Source: Epiperipatus broadwayi (lineage: Eukaryota > Onychophora > Udeonychophora > Euonychophora > Peripatidae). From it: a stretch of 64,000 nucleotides of DNA. Made by a program: the position numbers and the translations under genes. Numbering within the stretch: position 1 is the stretch's first letter; each line of letters begins with the position of its first letter. The notes under the pieces are model-generated. The model ran no database searches, was not told where the DNA came from, and was given only the letters and a program-made list of their open reading frames with translations. Shown piece after piece: positions 11,934 to 23,863 of this stretch. The DNA lies in the NCBI GenBank assembly GCA_028023455.1, contig JAQFVV010012402.1, positions 12,508,292 to 12,572,291 of the forward strand, given 5' to 3'.

Positions 11934-13757
11934 TTCCCAGGAGGCTGTAAATTCACCAACCAAGGCAGTGGTTGGTGGCCAAAAGCAGAAGGTATTAAGA
12001 ATCCCAATTGTGGACCAGGCTGGCATTTGATGACAACTTTTTATTTAGGTACTTACAACTGCAGATCACTTTCAAGTGAAGGAAGATTGCAAGAATTAGA
12101 AGAATTGTCTTATATTAAATGGGACATTATTGGACTTTGTGAAGTTAGAAAAAAAAGGTGAAGAGACAATTGATTTAAAAAGTAGATATGTACCCTATTA
12201 TCAAGGCACAAATATTGGAAATACAAGTGAAGTAGGATTCATTATAAATAAAAAGTGGAAGAACAACATTGTGGAAATTGATGGTGTATCGAACAGAGTG
12301 GCAAGATTAGTTATACAACTTAATAGCAGATACCAAATGCAGACAATTCAGGTTTATGCCCCAACAAGTTCTCGTAGTGATAAAGTAGTAGAAGATTTTT
12401 ATATGGATGTTCAAAAGGCTTTTGATCCGAGTAAACATTTTAAAATTGTTATGGGAGACTTTAATGCTAGAATTGGTAAACAAATGAATGATGAAAGTGC
12501 TGTAGGTAATTTTGGTTATGGTAATAGAAATGAGAGAGAACATAGACTTGTGGAGTTTACAGGGGAAAAAAAACCTAATATGAATTTTTTTTTTTTGAGA
12601 AAAATGTTAAAAGAAAATGGACATGGAAGCATCCAAATGAAGGTACAGCAGAATTAGATTATATTTTGACTAACAGATAATACATATTTCAAGATTGTAA
12701 TGTTCTTAATAAAGTTAACACAGGAAGTGATCATCGATTAGTAAGATGTAAGATACGTGTTAATGCAAAACTAGAGAAACAAAAATTATTAAGAAAAACA
12801 ATATTTACAGTTGATATTCCTAATCTTCAGAAATATTCTAATGAATTTAAATTAGAACTTATAAATTGATTTCAAATATTAGTAGATTTTGAACATGATT
12901 CAGATTTGAATGAAATTAATATGAATATAACTGATACACTTTTAAAAAGATAGCTGGTAGAAAAAAGCAGCAATTGACTAATAAAATTTCTACTGAGACT
13001 AGAGAATTTATGAAAAAAAGAAGGAATATGAAGATATATAAAAATGATGCATGAAAAAGGATTGAATATCTTGAATTTTGTAAAATGGTACGGAAAAGAG
13101 TTGAAAATCATATAAGAAAGTATAACGGTGAATTAGCAAGGAAAGCCGCAGAAGAGAATAAAAGTCTCAAGAATGTAAAACAACATTTTGGTATTGGTAG
13201 GAAATTTATATCTGCAATAAGAAAAAAGATGGAATTATTACTAAAAAGAGAGATGACATCATGAAATGGGTAGAAGACTTTTATCAAGAATTATATAGTA
13301 ATAAAGAATAAATACCTCCTATATCTATTACATCTTTCAAATTATCCTGAATTTTAAATGAAGAAGTGAAACATGCAATTAAATGTTTGAAGAAAGGAAA
13401 GGCTCCAGGTAATGATGGAATTATAATGATATATTAAAAGAAGCAGGTGAAGAAATAGAATTTTATTTAGCAAAGTTATATACCAAATGTCTAAATGATA
13501 AAGATGTACCAGATGATTGGAAGAATGCAATATTAATATTAATATTTTAAAAAGGTGATAAAGAAAATATTAGAAATTACAGACCTATCAGTCTTTTATC
13601 AATTTTATACAAAATTCAACTCGTCTACAGAGAACATTGGATTTCCACCAACCAAGAGAACAAGCTGGATTTAAAAGTGGTTTTAGTACAGTAGATCATA
13701 TCCAGATATTGAGAGAAGTTATAGAAAGGACAAATGCATATGAGTTGCCATTATAAA
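11934..13757 (+). mobile_element. RTE-type LINE copy A, 3'-truncated
   Basis: This fragment carries the endonuclease and first RT blocks of an RTE-clade LINE of the kind often annotated as craniofacial development protein 2-like. 11934-12053 reads WWPKAEGIKNPNCGPGWHL, an extension I associate with the N-terminus of such ORFs. After it come GTYNCRSL, IIGLCEV (catalytic E), IQVYAPTSS, VMGDFNARIG and GSDHRLVR, the AP endonuclease motifs in order. RT sequence follows (KGKAPGNDG, NYRPISLLS, QAGFKSGFST). There are frameshifts near 12145 and 12600 and stops after 12850. The copy ends abruptly at about 13757 in ELPL, where copies B and C continue, so its 3' half is deleted. Confidence 0.88.
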
Positions 13758-13847
13758 CAAACAAAAAGAAGAGCAAATATTGTGCCACTATAAATAGACA
13801 CTTTCCTCAGAATTTCTAAGATTACCAAAATTACAATGACCGGTATA

Positions 13848-13908
13848 ATTGCTGAAAGATTCCTGACTCCGTTTAAGGAGAAGTCACAGTACATCACATC
13901 ATATCATA
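13848..13908 (+). mobile_element. 3' tail fragment of a second LINE family
   Basis: GATTCCTGACTCCGTTTAAG followed by CACATCATATCAT matches the 3' ends of the LINE copies ending at about 14735, 44400 and 54085. All of these finish in CATCACAT-type short repeats. Only the tail remains here, and it directly precedes another 5'-truncated copy of the same family. Confidence 0.6.
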
Positions 13909-14735
13909 GTGATGCAAAAAGTAAAATGAAAATGTTTGGTAGGTTGCAGTTTATGGATAATAAAAAAATAGCCAAAATAGTATTTAATTGGGTTACGAGT
14001 AAAGAGTAGGCAATAAGATGGGTGAGAAAGGTAATAGGGTATGCAAAAGATTTGGATAAAGAATTTATATCAGTATATTTGTACAAAAGGTGTGATGATT
14101 GTGTTAGGAGAATTGCTGAGTGTTATAGTGGTAAGGAATGGGATAAAAGAATAGATACATTAATAAAGAATAGGGAGTTGGAAAGATGGAGAACTAGTAT
14201 AGAGAGTAAAAAAAGTTTAAATATATATAGAAGTAAACAGAACATTAGGTGTAAGCTAATTTATCATAATACCAAGGAAAGTAGTTTATTGTTTAAGGCC
14301 GAAATAGGATCTTTAGCAACAAGCGAATATACATGCAAATGGAAAAATATGGGTGATTTAGTCTGCAAATTGTGTAAGGAAGGCATAGAAAATATTAGGC
14401 ATCTGTTGAATGTAAATGCTTTAAAGCAGAAAGGGTACAAATAATGAAGTTATGAAAGAATAAATATGAACAAAGTGATTATACAGAAAGTGGGTTATTA
14501 GTTTTTATGCTGGGTTTGGGAAAAGATAAGGGGGATTTAGATATAAAGGTCATAGAGTTGACAAATATTATGTTGCGAAAATGGGATGGTCCAGATTATG
14601 GGAAAACTTAGGGTGAGAAATGAAAAGAGAAGGTAAAGTGGTTAACAGGTTTCTCTGGGCATAGTTGCTGAGAAATTCCTGACTCCATTCAAGGAGAAAT
14701 CACAGTGCATCACATTACATAATAGATCGAGAAGA
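13909..14735 (+). mobile_element. 5'-truncated LINE (family 2), C-terminal part
   Basis: The translation KMKMFGRLQFMDN, then RKVIGYAKDLDKEFISVYLY and RWRTSIESKKSLNIYRSK, is the region after the RT domain of the LINE copy at 52.5-54.1 kb. It ends in CKLCKEGIENIRHLL, a C-x2-C-x8-H zinc knuckle whose last Cys is changed in this copy. The first open stretch covers 14022-14444. The 3' end carries GCATCACATTACAT. The truncation point nearly coincides with that of the 43.6 kb copy. Confidence 0.8.
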
Positions 14736-15659
14736 ATCTTCAACTATCATAGTAATAATTTGTTTATGTACTGCGGTCACATAATAAATATTAAGTTGTA
14801 ATCTTGCCCAGACTCTACTAAACTTTATATTTGAACCAGATGGACACTTAGTTATTAACATGATAAGAGAAATGAAAGATGGAGGCACTTCAACATGGTT
14901 TAAATATTTATTGTATTCATTTCTTTTTTATACTAACTGCTTCCCAATTCCCTTTTTCAGAGTACTTCAACTGATTCGACCCAAAATTTAAGACAAAAGA
15001 AAAACAAAATTTAATCCCATTTGATTCCCTTTTTTTTTAATACGGTTCATCATTCAATATTTTATATCTGTTTCCCAAGGAATATACGTCACACAAAACC
15101 TATGAATGGCTGCGATCCAAGTTTATTCTGAAAGCCAGTCCAAATAGGTGTGACTTTACGTCGACTTACTAATAAGAATGCATCACTCAAACCCTCTACA
15201 TTTCATGTTAAATAATTATATACAATCCCTTAATGCATGGCGCATGTGTCCATTGTTTGCTTATAGCCATCGAGCATCCCTTTTATGCATAACAGATTCT
15301 GACATAAAGTTCCTTTGTTTGCTTATCGTCGGAACTCTTAGCAGATCTTTACCACCCACTCCTGATTGTCTTTCCAGATCGAGAAGTTAACATTTTTTTG
15401 TGATTCAAAACTACACACACTTTGAATATAATACATGAATTAAAATTGTACAAAATTTTAATTAATAAAAAGTTAATAAAATAACACTCTATCCCCCTTT
15501 TTTTATTCAAACAAAATAACATGAAAAAAAAAAAAACAATCCCTCTTAAAAACCCCACACTCTACTATTGAAACTTTTTTGTACAACTAAGTTAATGGAG
15601 TCTAGAATTCCATTACGCCAATCAAAATAAAAGTTCTTTAAGTAAAAGTTCATATTTAC
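14736..15659. other. intron sequence without assignable features
   Basis: I see no domain-bearing frame. Slightly GC-richer stretches at about 15080-15390 (for example GGCGCATGTGTCC) may be remnants of a repeat, but I could not match them elsewhere in the window. Confidence 0.5.
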
Positions 15660-15906
15660 CCTGATCAATCAACTGTTTGACTTTCATCATGTGGGTAATG
15701 TCCTTATATGATTTCAATCCTGAAACTGCTGGCATAAATCCTTTGTTTTGTCCAGTCTTTTTTTTTTTTTTGATGTCTGACTAGCTTTCTGAATCCATCC
15801 TTTCTATAGTTGACGATCATTCGGGCAGCTCCAGATGTAGTATGAGACATATTTCTCTCAGGGGTACATTTTCGATGTTCTCTAACTGGAGAACATTTTC
15901 TTAGCG
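15660..15906 (-). pseudogene. coding-like segment, unknown, with a homopolymer frameshift
   Basis: On the minus strand an acceptor-like ACCAG precedes 15906. One frame reads RKCSPVREHRKCTPERNMSH and then ARMIVNYRKDGFRKLVRHQ into a run of 14 A. The frame then shifts and continues as KGFMPAVSGLKSYKDITHMM, KVKQLIDQ, ending at a donor-like GTAAAT after 15660. Codon variety is far above the intron background. It lies inside an XPO5 intron on the same strand. It could be an exon of an unrecognised gene with a homopolymer sequencing error, a dead retrocopy, or a helix-turn-helix relic of a transposase (IVNYRKDGF). I do not recognise the family. Confidence 0.35.
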
Positions 15907-16500
15907 CTGGTTAATATTACTTTTTTTTCTAGCAAAAGTTCTGGAAATTTTCTCTTTTTTTTTCTTCCTTTTTTTTTTAACAAAAGCAAACTTCGTAACT
16001 TATATGTTTTTCAGTGAACAGGATTCATATCTAACGGTTTATTTTTAGATGTATTTTGACACTTCTAATTTCTGTCCTTTTATTCTTGTTGCATTTTTAA
16101 TTAATGGAAAATTCCTGTTCAATTAGCGCAATAGATTGATTCTAGTAATATATTTAATTACACATACTTTTAGTATCTCGAGTTTCAACAATAGAGTTAA
16201 TCACAAAAATCTATAACCCCCATCCACAACCCGTGTTTTTCTCAGAATTACAATAAAAATAAACTTTTAACAAAAACAAAATCTCAAGATCTAATTTTAT
16301 CTCGAGTTATAATGGATTTAATAAAACAAACAAATCCTGATTTCTTTGAGATAAAAAAAAAACTTTAAAAAACATTTCAAAGATTATTATTTTAAAATAA
16401 TTTAATAACTATGCACTTTTATTAAAATAAAATAGATATATGAGATGGCAGAAAATACCATTTCAATATATATGTAAATAGGTTATATGCTTATATAAAA

Positions 16501-17560
16501 TGATTATGTGATTATATTAGAAAAGACTATTTTGAAAATGCCCTAATATAGGGAAAAACGGTTCAATAAAAAAGAAAATATTTATTTTTATATACTTATT
16601 TTATTTCAGTTGTGTTGGAATCATTATTATTTGAAAACAACATTATGGATAAATTTATGTTTGACCACTGTTTGTTAAACATTTTTTAAATAATTCAAAT
16701 TTTTATGTTTTTCAATTATATTTCATTATTTATAATAACATACAGGTTAGTATAGACATAATATTAGACATGGTATTATTCCTCTCTTCTTCAAGTGATC
16801 AGTAACAATCTAGTTTAAAGAATAATTCAATAATGTCTAATAGTTACAGATTCAATGCCTATTCTTCTAGACTGTCACAGATTAGGCCGGCAACATGAAG
16901 AAGAGGGAAAAAACACAATTTAAAATTATGTATTTTATATTAACATATTGATATTATTACTAACACTTAAATATATTTGAAAAAATATAAATAAGTTTGA
17001 ATTTTTATAAAAACATTTAACAATTCAATTAGATGATGGAAATAATTCAACATATTATTGCAAATTCTTTACATAATTGCTAAATCATTTTAATAAAAAC
17101 TACTGTTTCCAGTGGCACTCTATTGCCTGCTGGATTGCAAATATATATATCACACAAATATATAAATAACAATAAGGGCCCAAAGATGTAACAAATAATA
17201 ATAAGATCAATACGACCTGTTTACAGTTCCTAAGTTTACTTTTGAATGTCTGGAGGTAAACTTCTCCACAAGGCTAAGTGAAGGAGGGAGCTAACTGGGA
17301 CACCCGAGGAAATGGCACATCTGCCTTTCAAGAGTTTCACTTAGCAAGTGTGCTGTCTCCCTTCTATTCTAGATGTTTCCCTCTCTCATTGTTTTTAGTG
17401 CAGACTCCCTTGATTGACCATTAGCTGTCCGCGTGGTGGTCATCTCTTTAGTTACACTATTAGATTCCTGATCAGATAACACAATTATCTTAGAATTGTC
17501 TATTTTAAGCAATAGCTTTGTTTACTTAATCTTAATCCTTTGCTCGAATTCATCTAACTT
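16501..17560. repeat. foldback-family unit: arm plus body
   Basis: 16501-16630 is the inverted partner of 11446-11575. The following body starts AACATTATGGATAAATTT, and later has AAGGGCCCAAAG and GATCAATACGACCTGT. The same words in the same order occur at 49970-50300 after the arm of the 49.1 kb foldback. The two units are diverged but collinear over about 0.9 kb. A SINE has inserted into this copy at about 16797-17060. No coding frame is visible. Confidence 0.6.
16797..17060 (+). mobile_element. tRNA-derived SINE copy
   Basis: The head has a degenerate B box (AGATTCAATGCC at about 16847) in the same register as the intact box of the 56.4 kb copy. It is followed by TGAAGAAGAGGGA, TTACTAACACT, AATATATTTGAAAA and ATTAGATGATGGAAATA, in the same order as in the other two family members. 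A short antisense match to the same family lies just upstream (about 16735-16800), suggesting two copies head to head. The ends are approximate. Confidence 0.6.
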
Positions 17561-18847
17561 TCTTGATAAGTTAGTTTATATTTTATCATTAATTAAACTA
17601 TTTAATTAGTCTAATGCTTTTATAAAATATTGTGAATGCCATTGGCATCCACACACATACATTTAGTTTACCGTTCTAATTTTACAATTATAATATTATG
17701 TCTAATAATTCATATTTTGTATATACATAAATATACACACACATTTAGCAACAACATAAAAATAAAAAATAAGAGAAAAAGTTAGCTATAAAACCAGAAA
17801 TAAATAGACTATTTCAATTTACACTGAAAAAAGCTTGCAATTTTTCTCAGGTTCCAATTAGACTTTGGATTTTTCTTTTATACCTAATCAGATAATTAGC
17901 TAATATTGATTAGTAAATGGTAAACATTTGTAATTGGCAAGTCAAGTGAGAAATGTCTTCTTTATTATTCCTCTATCAAGGATGTGGGAAGTCCGTTGTC
18001 TTACAGTAGCCTATTTGAATCTGCATTATCTTTTACTTTAATATAAGCTGTGAATGATCATTTTTTAAATATAAAATATGGGCTATATTTTTCATATATT
18101 ATATAAAAAGTTTAGACCTTCTTTTCATATTAAAAACAGACAAAGTAAAATTAGTTTGCTATTAATGGAAGAGATTTTTTATTTTTACAAAGCTAAATTA
18201 TTATTTAATTTTGAATGTTTGCATACTTTCTGTATATATATATTATGACAGTTACACTTCGTATGGCCAAGCATAAGATGGTATTACGTAAGCAAATGGC
18301 CAAGAACATGTAGTAAAGCCATTAAAAGAAGGTGCACGGCCATCTATATAAATTAAAATTAAGTCAGGTTACAAAATAAGTGAGAGATGCCTGTGGATAT
18401 ATCATATGCTCCCACACACAAAAAAATCCAGTAATTAAAGCTTATAATTTATAATTCGATGTATTAGTATATTAGCTATATGCATATAATAAATTTTTAT
18501 TATATTTTTATGTTCATTTTTGTTAAAATAAATGCAAAGTTGTTTATGCGTAATTTGTATTTATATTTTTTTTTGTGTGTGAAGAGTTTATAAAAAGAAA
18601 AAAAGATGGAAATGATTAAACGTTCCAACATATATGTAATTTTTAAAATCAAAAGTTTTACTAGATATTTTTCTCTATAAACATATTGTTCTAAATTCAA
18701 GAAAAGCCTAAAGGCAATTATATTTTTAGTAGATAAGTAATTTGTTTTTTTTGTTTTTTAATTATCAAATATTTCAACTTGACAAAAGAGTTTGTTGAAA
18801 TTTATGTTAATGCGGGTGGGGAAAGATATCTAATTTAATTAAAAATA
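17561..18847. other. AT-rich intron, nothing recognised
   Basis: Only short A/T runs and a TA-rich stretch at 18230-18245 are visible. The frame at 18500-18700 (minus) is AT-driven and has no signature. Confidence 0.6.
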
Positions 18848-18943
18848 TATTTTAAGTATAATCTGATTATCAGAAAAATATTTTATGTGTAATCTGATTA
18901 TCAGAAAAATATTTTAAGTGTAATCTGATTATCATAAAATATC
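18848..18943. repeat. three tandem 31-bp repeats
   Basis: TAATCTGATTATCAGAAAAA starts at 18859, 18890 and 18921 (the last copy has changed bases), with TATTTTAAGTG/TATTTTATGTG between copies. Each unit contains the near-palindrome CTGATTATCAG. It lies about 300 bp upstream of a TATA-like site at 19161. Confidence 0.9.
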
Positions 18944-19149
18944 TTGTATCGTAAATTTTTTTCTTTTTTTTTTTTTTGTGTTGAATCAGATAGTGGTCAT
19001 AGTAGACAATCAATTTAATTAAAAATAAAAATTCTTGAGATTAATTAGTGGATTACATAGGAATGCTTCATGCATTGTACGGATCCACTAACAAAAGTCA
19101 AAATTAGCTAATTAAATGTTTTTCAGAGGGATACCTAGATTGGGATTGT

Positions 19150-20340
19150 AGTGAGGAGGGCTATATATGCTGTTTACCAGTTTGGAGGGATTCAATCAGG
19201 CACAGACATTCAATCAGTCACTAAATCACTCACTCACTGAAGCAGTCAATCATTCACTCATTCATGATAACTTATTGGACTTATTTTTTCTGAATTTGCT
19301 TTTTAAACTTAGAGAGTTGGAGCAGAACATACAGAGGCAGACAGTCAGCTGTGCCAGTTCTAGTTATTTCTCTTATATCATGCTGTTGTAAACTTCAAGA
19401 TGGTTTCCAACTAGCCAATTATTATTATTGTGGTATAGAACTGTGTTTCCAGGAAGGTATTGGTATTTGAAAACCCAAAGTAAAAGAGAACTGTTACCAG
19501 TGCTGTAGAAACCAAAAAGAAAGCACTACTGTTAGTTGATAATCATTAACCAAAGAGGAAATTTATGATTGAACCTCAAGCACAAAAGTACTTGCGTCAG
19601 TGAAATGGTCATGGGGTAGGAATCCCCAGTCAGCGGCCCGCCTAGCCATCAGAAATATCTCCTGAATCCAGCCATCAAATGATCATGAAAGCTGCTGAAC
19701 AATATCGTCAAAAATGTCTCCTGAATCCAGCCACCAAATGATTATGAAAGCTGCCGAATGATGCCATGTTAATGAGAAGTCCCTGCCAGCCTGGATGAAC
19801 AGATGAATAGCCTACTCAGAGCCCAGAGAAGTATGAAAAAAGAAGACTATATTATATGGTACACTCTATTTTATTAATTTCACATATATTATTGTGTGTT
19901 ACATATCTTTCATTTATATCTCTTTGCGTAAAATATCACTTATTTAATATAATATATAGTATTTGTAAAATATATTCATGTGCGAGGCTATGATTCTCAG
20001 GCCACTTTCTCACTAAATGATTCTTTTCTTTTTATGTTTTGATATTATATTTCTTAAGCAAAATAACTATTATATTATCATAAATTTTTTTCTCTACATT
20101 GGGGTTTATTATTATTGTATTTATCTTTGTAATTGGTGAAGGGATACGGGATTCAATAAATGTTTGTTTAATAATTATAGAACTGCCTTACTGCTTTGAT
20201 AATTTATTCGTATTTCTTTCTCTAAAATAACAAAACACTTAGATAATTGCGCGAGTTTTAGTTTCCCATTTCTTTACCTGAGATAAAGAGAACGCTGGGC
20301 TGGCATATGGGATACTCACTTATCGGGATTTAAATCTTTG
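19150..20340 (+). repeat. LTR-like or promoter-like region, origin uncertain
   Basis: CTATATATGCTG at 19160 is a good TATA-type box. It is followed by repeated TTCAATCAG and TCACTCA words at 19188-19265, a moderately GC-rich leader, AATAAA at 20154, and GGTCATTGGGGTG at 20340. This layout resembles the U3-R-U5 of a large LTR, but no second copy and no TG...CA ends are available, so a solo LTR is only a suggestion. Small open frames at 19167-19391 and 20338-20547 have no signature. Confidence 0.35.
19658..19775. repeat. two tandem 59-bp repeats
   Basis: TCTCCTGAATCCAGCCA begins at 19658 and again at 19717. Both are followed by CAAATGAT.ATGAAAGCTGC with a few substitutions. The duplication is local and is not seen elsewhere in the window. 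Confidence 0.85.
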
Positions 20341-22503
20341 GTCATTGGGGTGTTTATTTCTATTACATTTTGTTTGTTTCATTATATTTCATATCATTAT
20401 TGGCCTTACATATCTTTTCAGGAGAGGGAATTAATCTTTTTCTTTCTGGGAGTGGCACGAAGGATTGAAATTAAAGTAATCTTTCAAAGGTATGTAAGAG
20501 TCAATACTTTTATAAACATACCGATGACTGTATCAAAACGATCGTAAAAAGATTTAAAATTACTTCCTATCCTGGCGTGCCGCCATATTTTTTTTCATGT
20601 TCGATATGTGCGCATGCTCAACTTATCAGGGTAGGGATGAACCGGTATAATATTAAATAAGTGTTATAAATATAGCAATTTTATAGTTACAACATAAAGA
20701 TACAATATAATGAAAAGTATTTAAAGTTTTTCTTTACATCTATATCCTAATTTACTATACATGTATCAGACCCTTATTCACAAGTTTGCATTTTTATATG
20801 TCAGGCTTATTTAAGTACGAAATTAGTTGTAACTAACTAAAAGGGTAAAAAAATGAAGAGAAAGGAATTGAATAACTTAATATTAACTTTATTGCAAACA
20901 TTTTGCAGGTTTCTGTTTGTAAAATATATGTATAAGTATAATCTAAAAACAGCTAATATTTGTAATAAAAATATTATAATTTTAAAAATAGTTATTAGAT
21001 ATCAAAATGTTAAATAAACAATCATTATTTAAATATCCATGATAGTAGATTATCAACTTACATTATTTGATATGTAATTCAGGCCAGATCAAGTAGAAGT
21101 TCAATCATATTGAAATTAAATTGTATTCGTGTAACTCAATAAAATTATGTTATAAGGGTGCAAACATATGGTTATTTTTATGTCTATGATACTCTTACTC
21201 TCAAACTATGTTTACTTTACGTGTGTGAGACAGTATATTTCTTTTGCCAAAGATATATTTCTTAATATGTTTAAATTATATTCCATAAAAAGTTTTAAAA
21301 AAAGCTTTTAATGTGCTTTAATTGGCAGAATAGCTGATTCAGAGAATATTATAGGCTATTTCAAATATTAATTTTTAATTTAATTAAAAAATGCAATTAC
21401 TGCAATTAATTAATAAATTAGCATTTAATACAATGTTTAATTGGGTGTTGTGTCTGAATGTGCATACATCCTTATATGTGTTTACAAGTATACACATTAC
21501 ATTAAAATATTTGTTTTAAACAATTCCATTTTTACATTCTATTATTGTTTTAAAACAATCAATATAAAACAATATTATATGGCAAAGATCAAAATAAAAA
21601 TATTAAGACAATAATTAATTGGGATATAAGTTGGAGAGTCTAGGTAATAAATGTGATGGTGAAAAAAAAAAGGAACTATTAAGAAAGTTTGCTCTTCTAT
21701 TTTAGAAAGTGAAAATTTATTTCAGTAACAAGTGATCCAAAAATGTAAGAATAAAATTAGCCTGTACAAATATGTCTAAAGATGTATGCCTACTTTCTCA
21801 ATTCTAACTTGAAAATTCAATTATTTTCGAAAATGATCCTGGAATGCCCAGATAATATGTTTTCTACAAATAAATTTAGATGATAACTATCATGTGAAAA
21901 AGCAGGAAATATTTTACAACAAAATTTTAATATTTGTAAGCAACTAATGCTGTGACAAGCTTTAATAGAATACTGGCATTTATTATCATATATATAATAT
22001 TTATTTTTAATTTTCAATTTAATTTTAATATCATATATATTATATTTGAAAGAGTAGAAATAAAATGTTGGCATGTTTTATAAATCTCTAATACAAAGAA
22101 ATGTTTGTGTAGTAATTTTCATAATGTCTTGTAGAAAGATTTTTTTTTAATTATTTAAATTTAGATGTTAATACAGACTATATATATTTATTCCAAAAAT
22201 ATTTTAAGATAATTTAATCATATTAAATAACTAAAAAAAACCACTTTTGGAATGCTATCTGCAAGAATTTTCCTTTTCAAATCACCCTGTAATAAAGTTT
22301 TTTTAAAAAATTCCAAAATATAAATATAAGCTGCCAAAATAATAAAATTTTAGTTTAAAACTTTTGTTTCTTATTATTAAGGTATTTGTTGGTCTAATAA
22401 AAAAAATTATTCTACAGTAAATTTCTTAAAAGTTTATAAAATAATCATCTGCATTTGTTCAAAATTCCCATCTCCAAAAGGAAAAATGAATTTCAAATTA
22501 GAA
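20341..22503. other. AT-rich intron, nothing recognised
   Basis: No domain-bearing frame, terminal repeat or second copy was found in this stretch. The frame at 21817-22074 (minus) is AT-driven. Confidence 0.6.
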
Positions 22504-22884
22504 TACACCTTTACCCCGCTTAGCGATTGTCTACTTAGTGATATTTCGTAATATTGATCATCAATTTGTACCCACTACTTCGATGTACAATCGATTACTC
22601 GCTATAACGATCGGGAAAAATTAAAAAAAAAAAAAAATTTTTTTGGCAGCCATCTTGAATTTTGCGTCACTGATGACCTCAGAGCAAAAGCAAAAGTATA
22701 TTATTGTAATATGTATACAGGTAATGACTTTGCTGTAATTGTATACACATACAATATTTTATTCATAAAACCCTTAAAATATCTATAATTACTTTATCTA
22801 TAATACTGTATACATCATATATAATAAATAACAGCAAATGTTCATCCACTTTTTCTTTTAAAATACGTATATATGTTCTACAAT

Positions 22885-23215
22885 AATATCAACAAATTAA
22901 AAATCCTTCTCCTGTTTCTTTTCAAAAACATTATTTTCTTATCTCAATACTGAACATATACAGTATATATATTTATATAATACAAAAACTCCAACGTTTC
23001 AACGTTGATTTGTAATTAAATAATGTAAAAGAAAGAGTAATAAAATATAGCAGTGGGAGAGAGATATCCTTGAAAATGACTGTATGAAGATAAACAGTTG
23101 AAACGGAGTTTTGTATTATATAAATACTGTATATACAGTATATATATATATGTTCAGTATTGAGATAAGAAAATAAAATTTTTGAAAAGAAAAAGGAGGA
23201 TTTTTAATTTGTTGA
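22885..23215. repeat. foldback nested in the TIR transposon
   Basis: The left arm at about 22888-23003 (CAACAAATTAAAAATCCT..., TTATCTCAATACTGAACATA, TTTATATAATACAAAACTCC-like) reappears inverted at about 23093-23213, separated by about 90 bp. Small differences and an AT-repeat length change are present. The arms extend outward weakly to ACTGTATA on both sides. Confidence 0.85.
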
Positions 23216-23770
23216 TAATACTGTATACAAATACTCCAATATATAAATACAGTACAAGACAAATAAAATACCATTATCACAAACTTTCAGGAAAACACTA
23301 AATATGAATATTAAACTGCGTGTGTGTGTTTCTTAAATATGATATATTATTTTTAGAACACCTGGATAATTATGTAAAAATAGTTATTGATTTTGTAACT
23401 TCGTTAATAAACATGTTGTTTACACTCAAGATGTTTCAAATCAAAAAAAAAAACAACATTTTAAAACGATGTCGAATTAGAAAAGTTTAAAAAAAAAAAC
23501 AGATTGCATTTAATTAAAAATCTTTCTACTCGAACGGGGGGGGGGGGGGCATTATTACATTACTAAAAATATACAGTAAGAAAAATAAACCTACCTGTAT
23601 GTTTTAGAAAATTAGAAGTTAGATTTTTTACTTTGAAAATAAGTTGATTTTTTTTTTCTATATGTTCAATTAAATAATTAATAATTAAACATTGTTTTTT
23701 AATTTGAATAATTTCACATAAGTAATAAATGAAATACACAGGCTTATATATACCTGTGTCTATATATGTA

Positions 23771-23863
23771 ATAGACAGGGTATGAGCACAGACTTTCACA
23801 GTGTTATGAGATAGTGTGGAGAGTGGTGGGTCATGTGAAAGTCTGTGCTCATACCCTGTCTAT
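23771..23863. repeat. perfect 30-bp stem with 33-nt loop
   Basis: ATAGACAGGGTATGAGCACA and the next ten bases (23771-23800) are exactly reverse-complementary to 23834-23863. The loop, 23801-23833, is GT-rich. The stem is far richer in G and C than its surroundings and contains no AT simple repeat. On the minus strand it would be part of the XPO5 intron transcript and would fold into a stem of pre-miRNA-like size. Confidence 0.95.

Noticed and set aside
15660-15906. Reading the 15.8 kb segment as the C-terminal exon of XPO5 because of RKDGFRKLV
   Set aside because: Only about eight residues resemble the RKD.F..L segment of XPO5; the sequence on both sides does not match, and the exon at 4606-4675, which precedes that region in the protein, lies further downstream.
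23535-23552. Run of G at 23537-23549 as a regulatory G-quadruplex
   Set aside because: A single homopolymer inside a decayed transposon; no spaced G-tracts.
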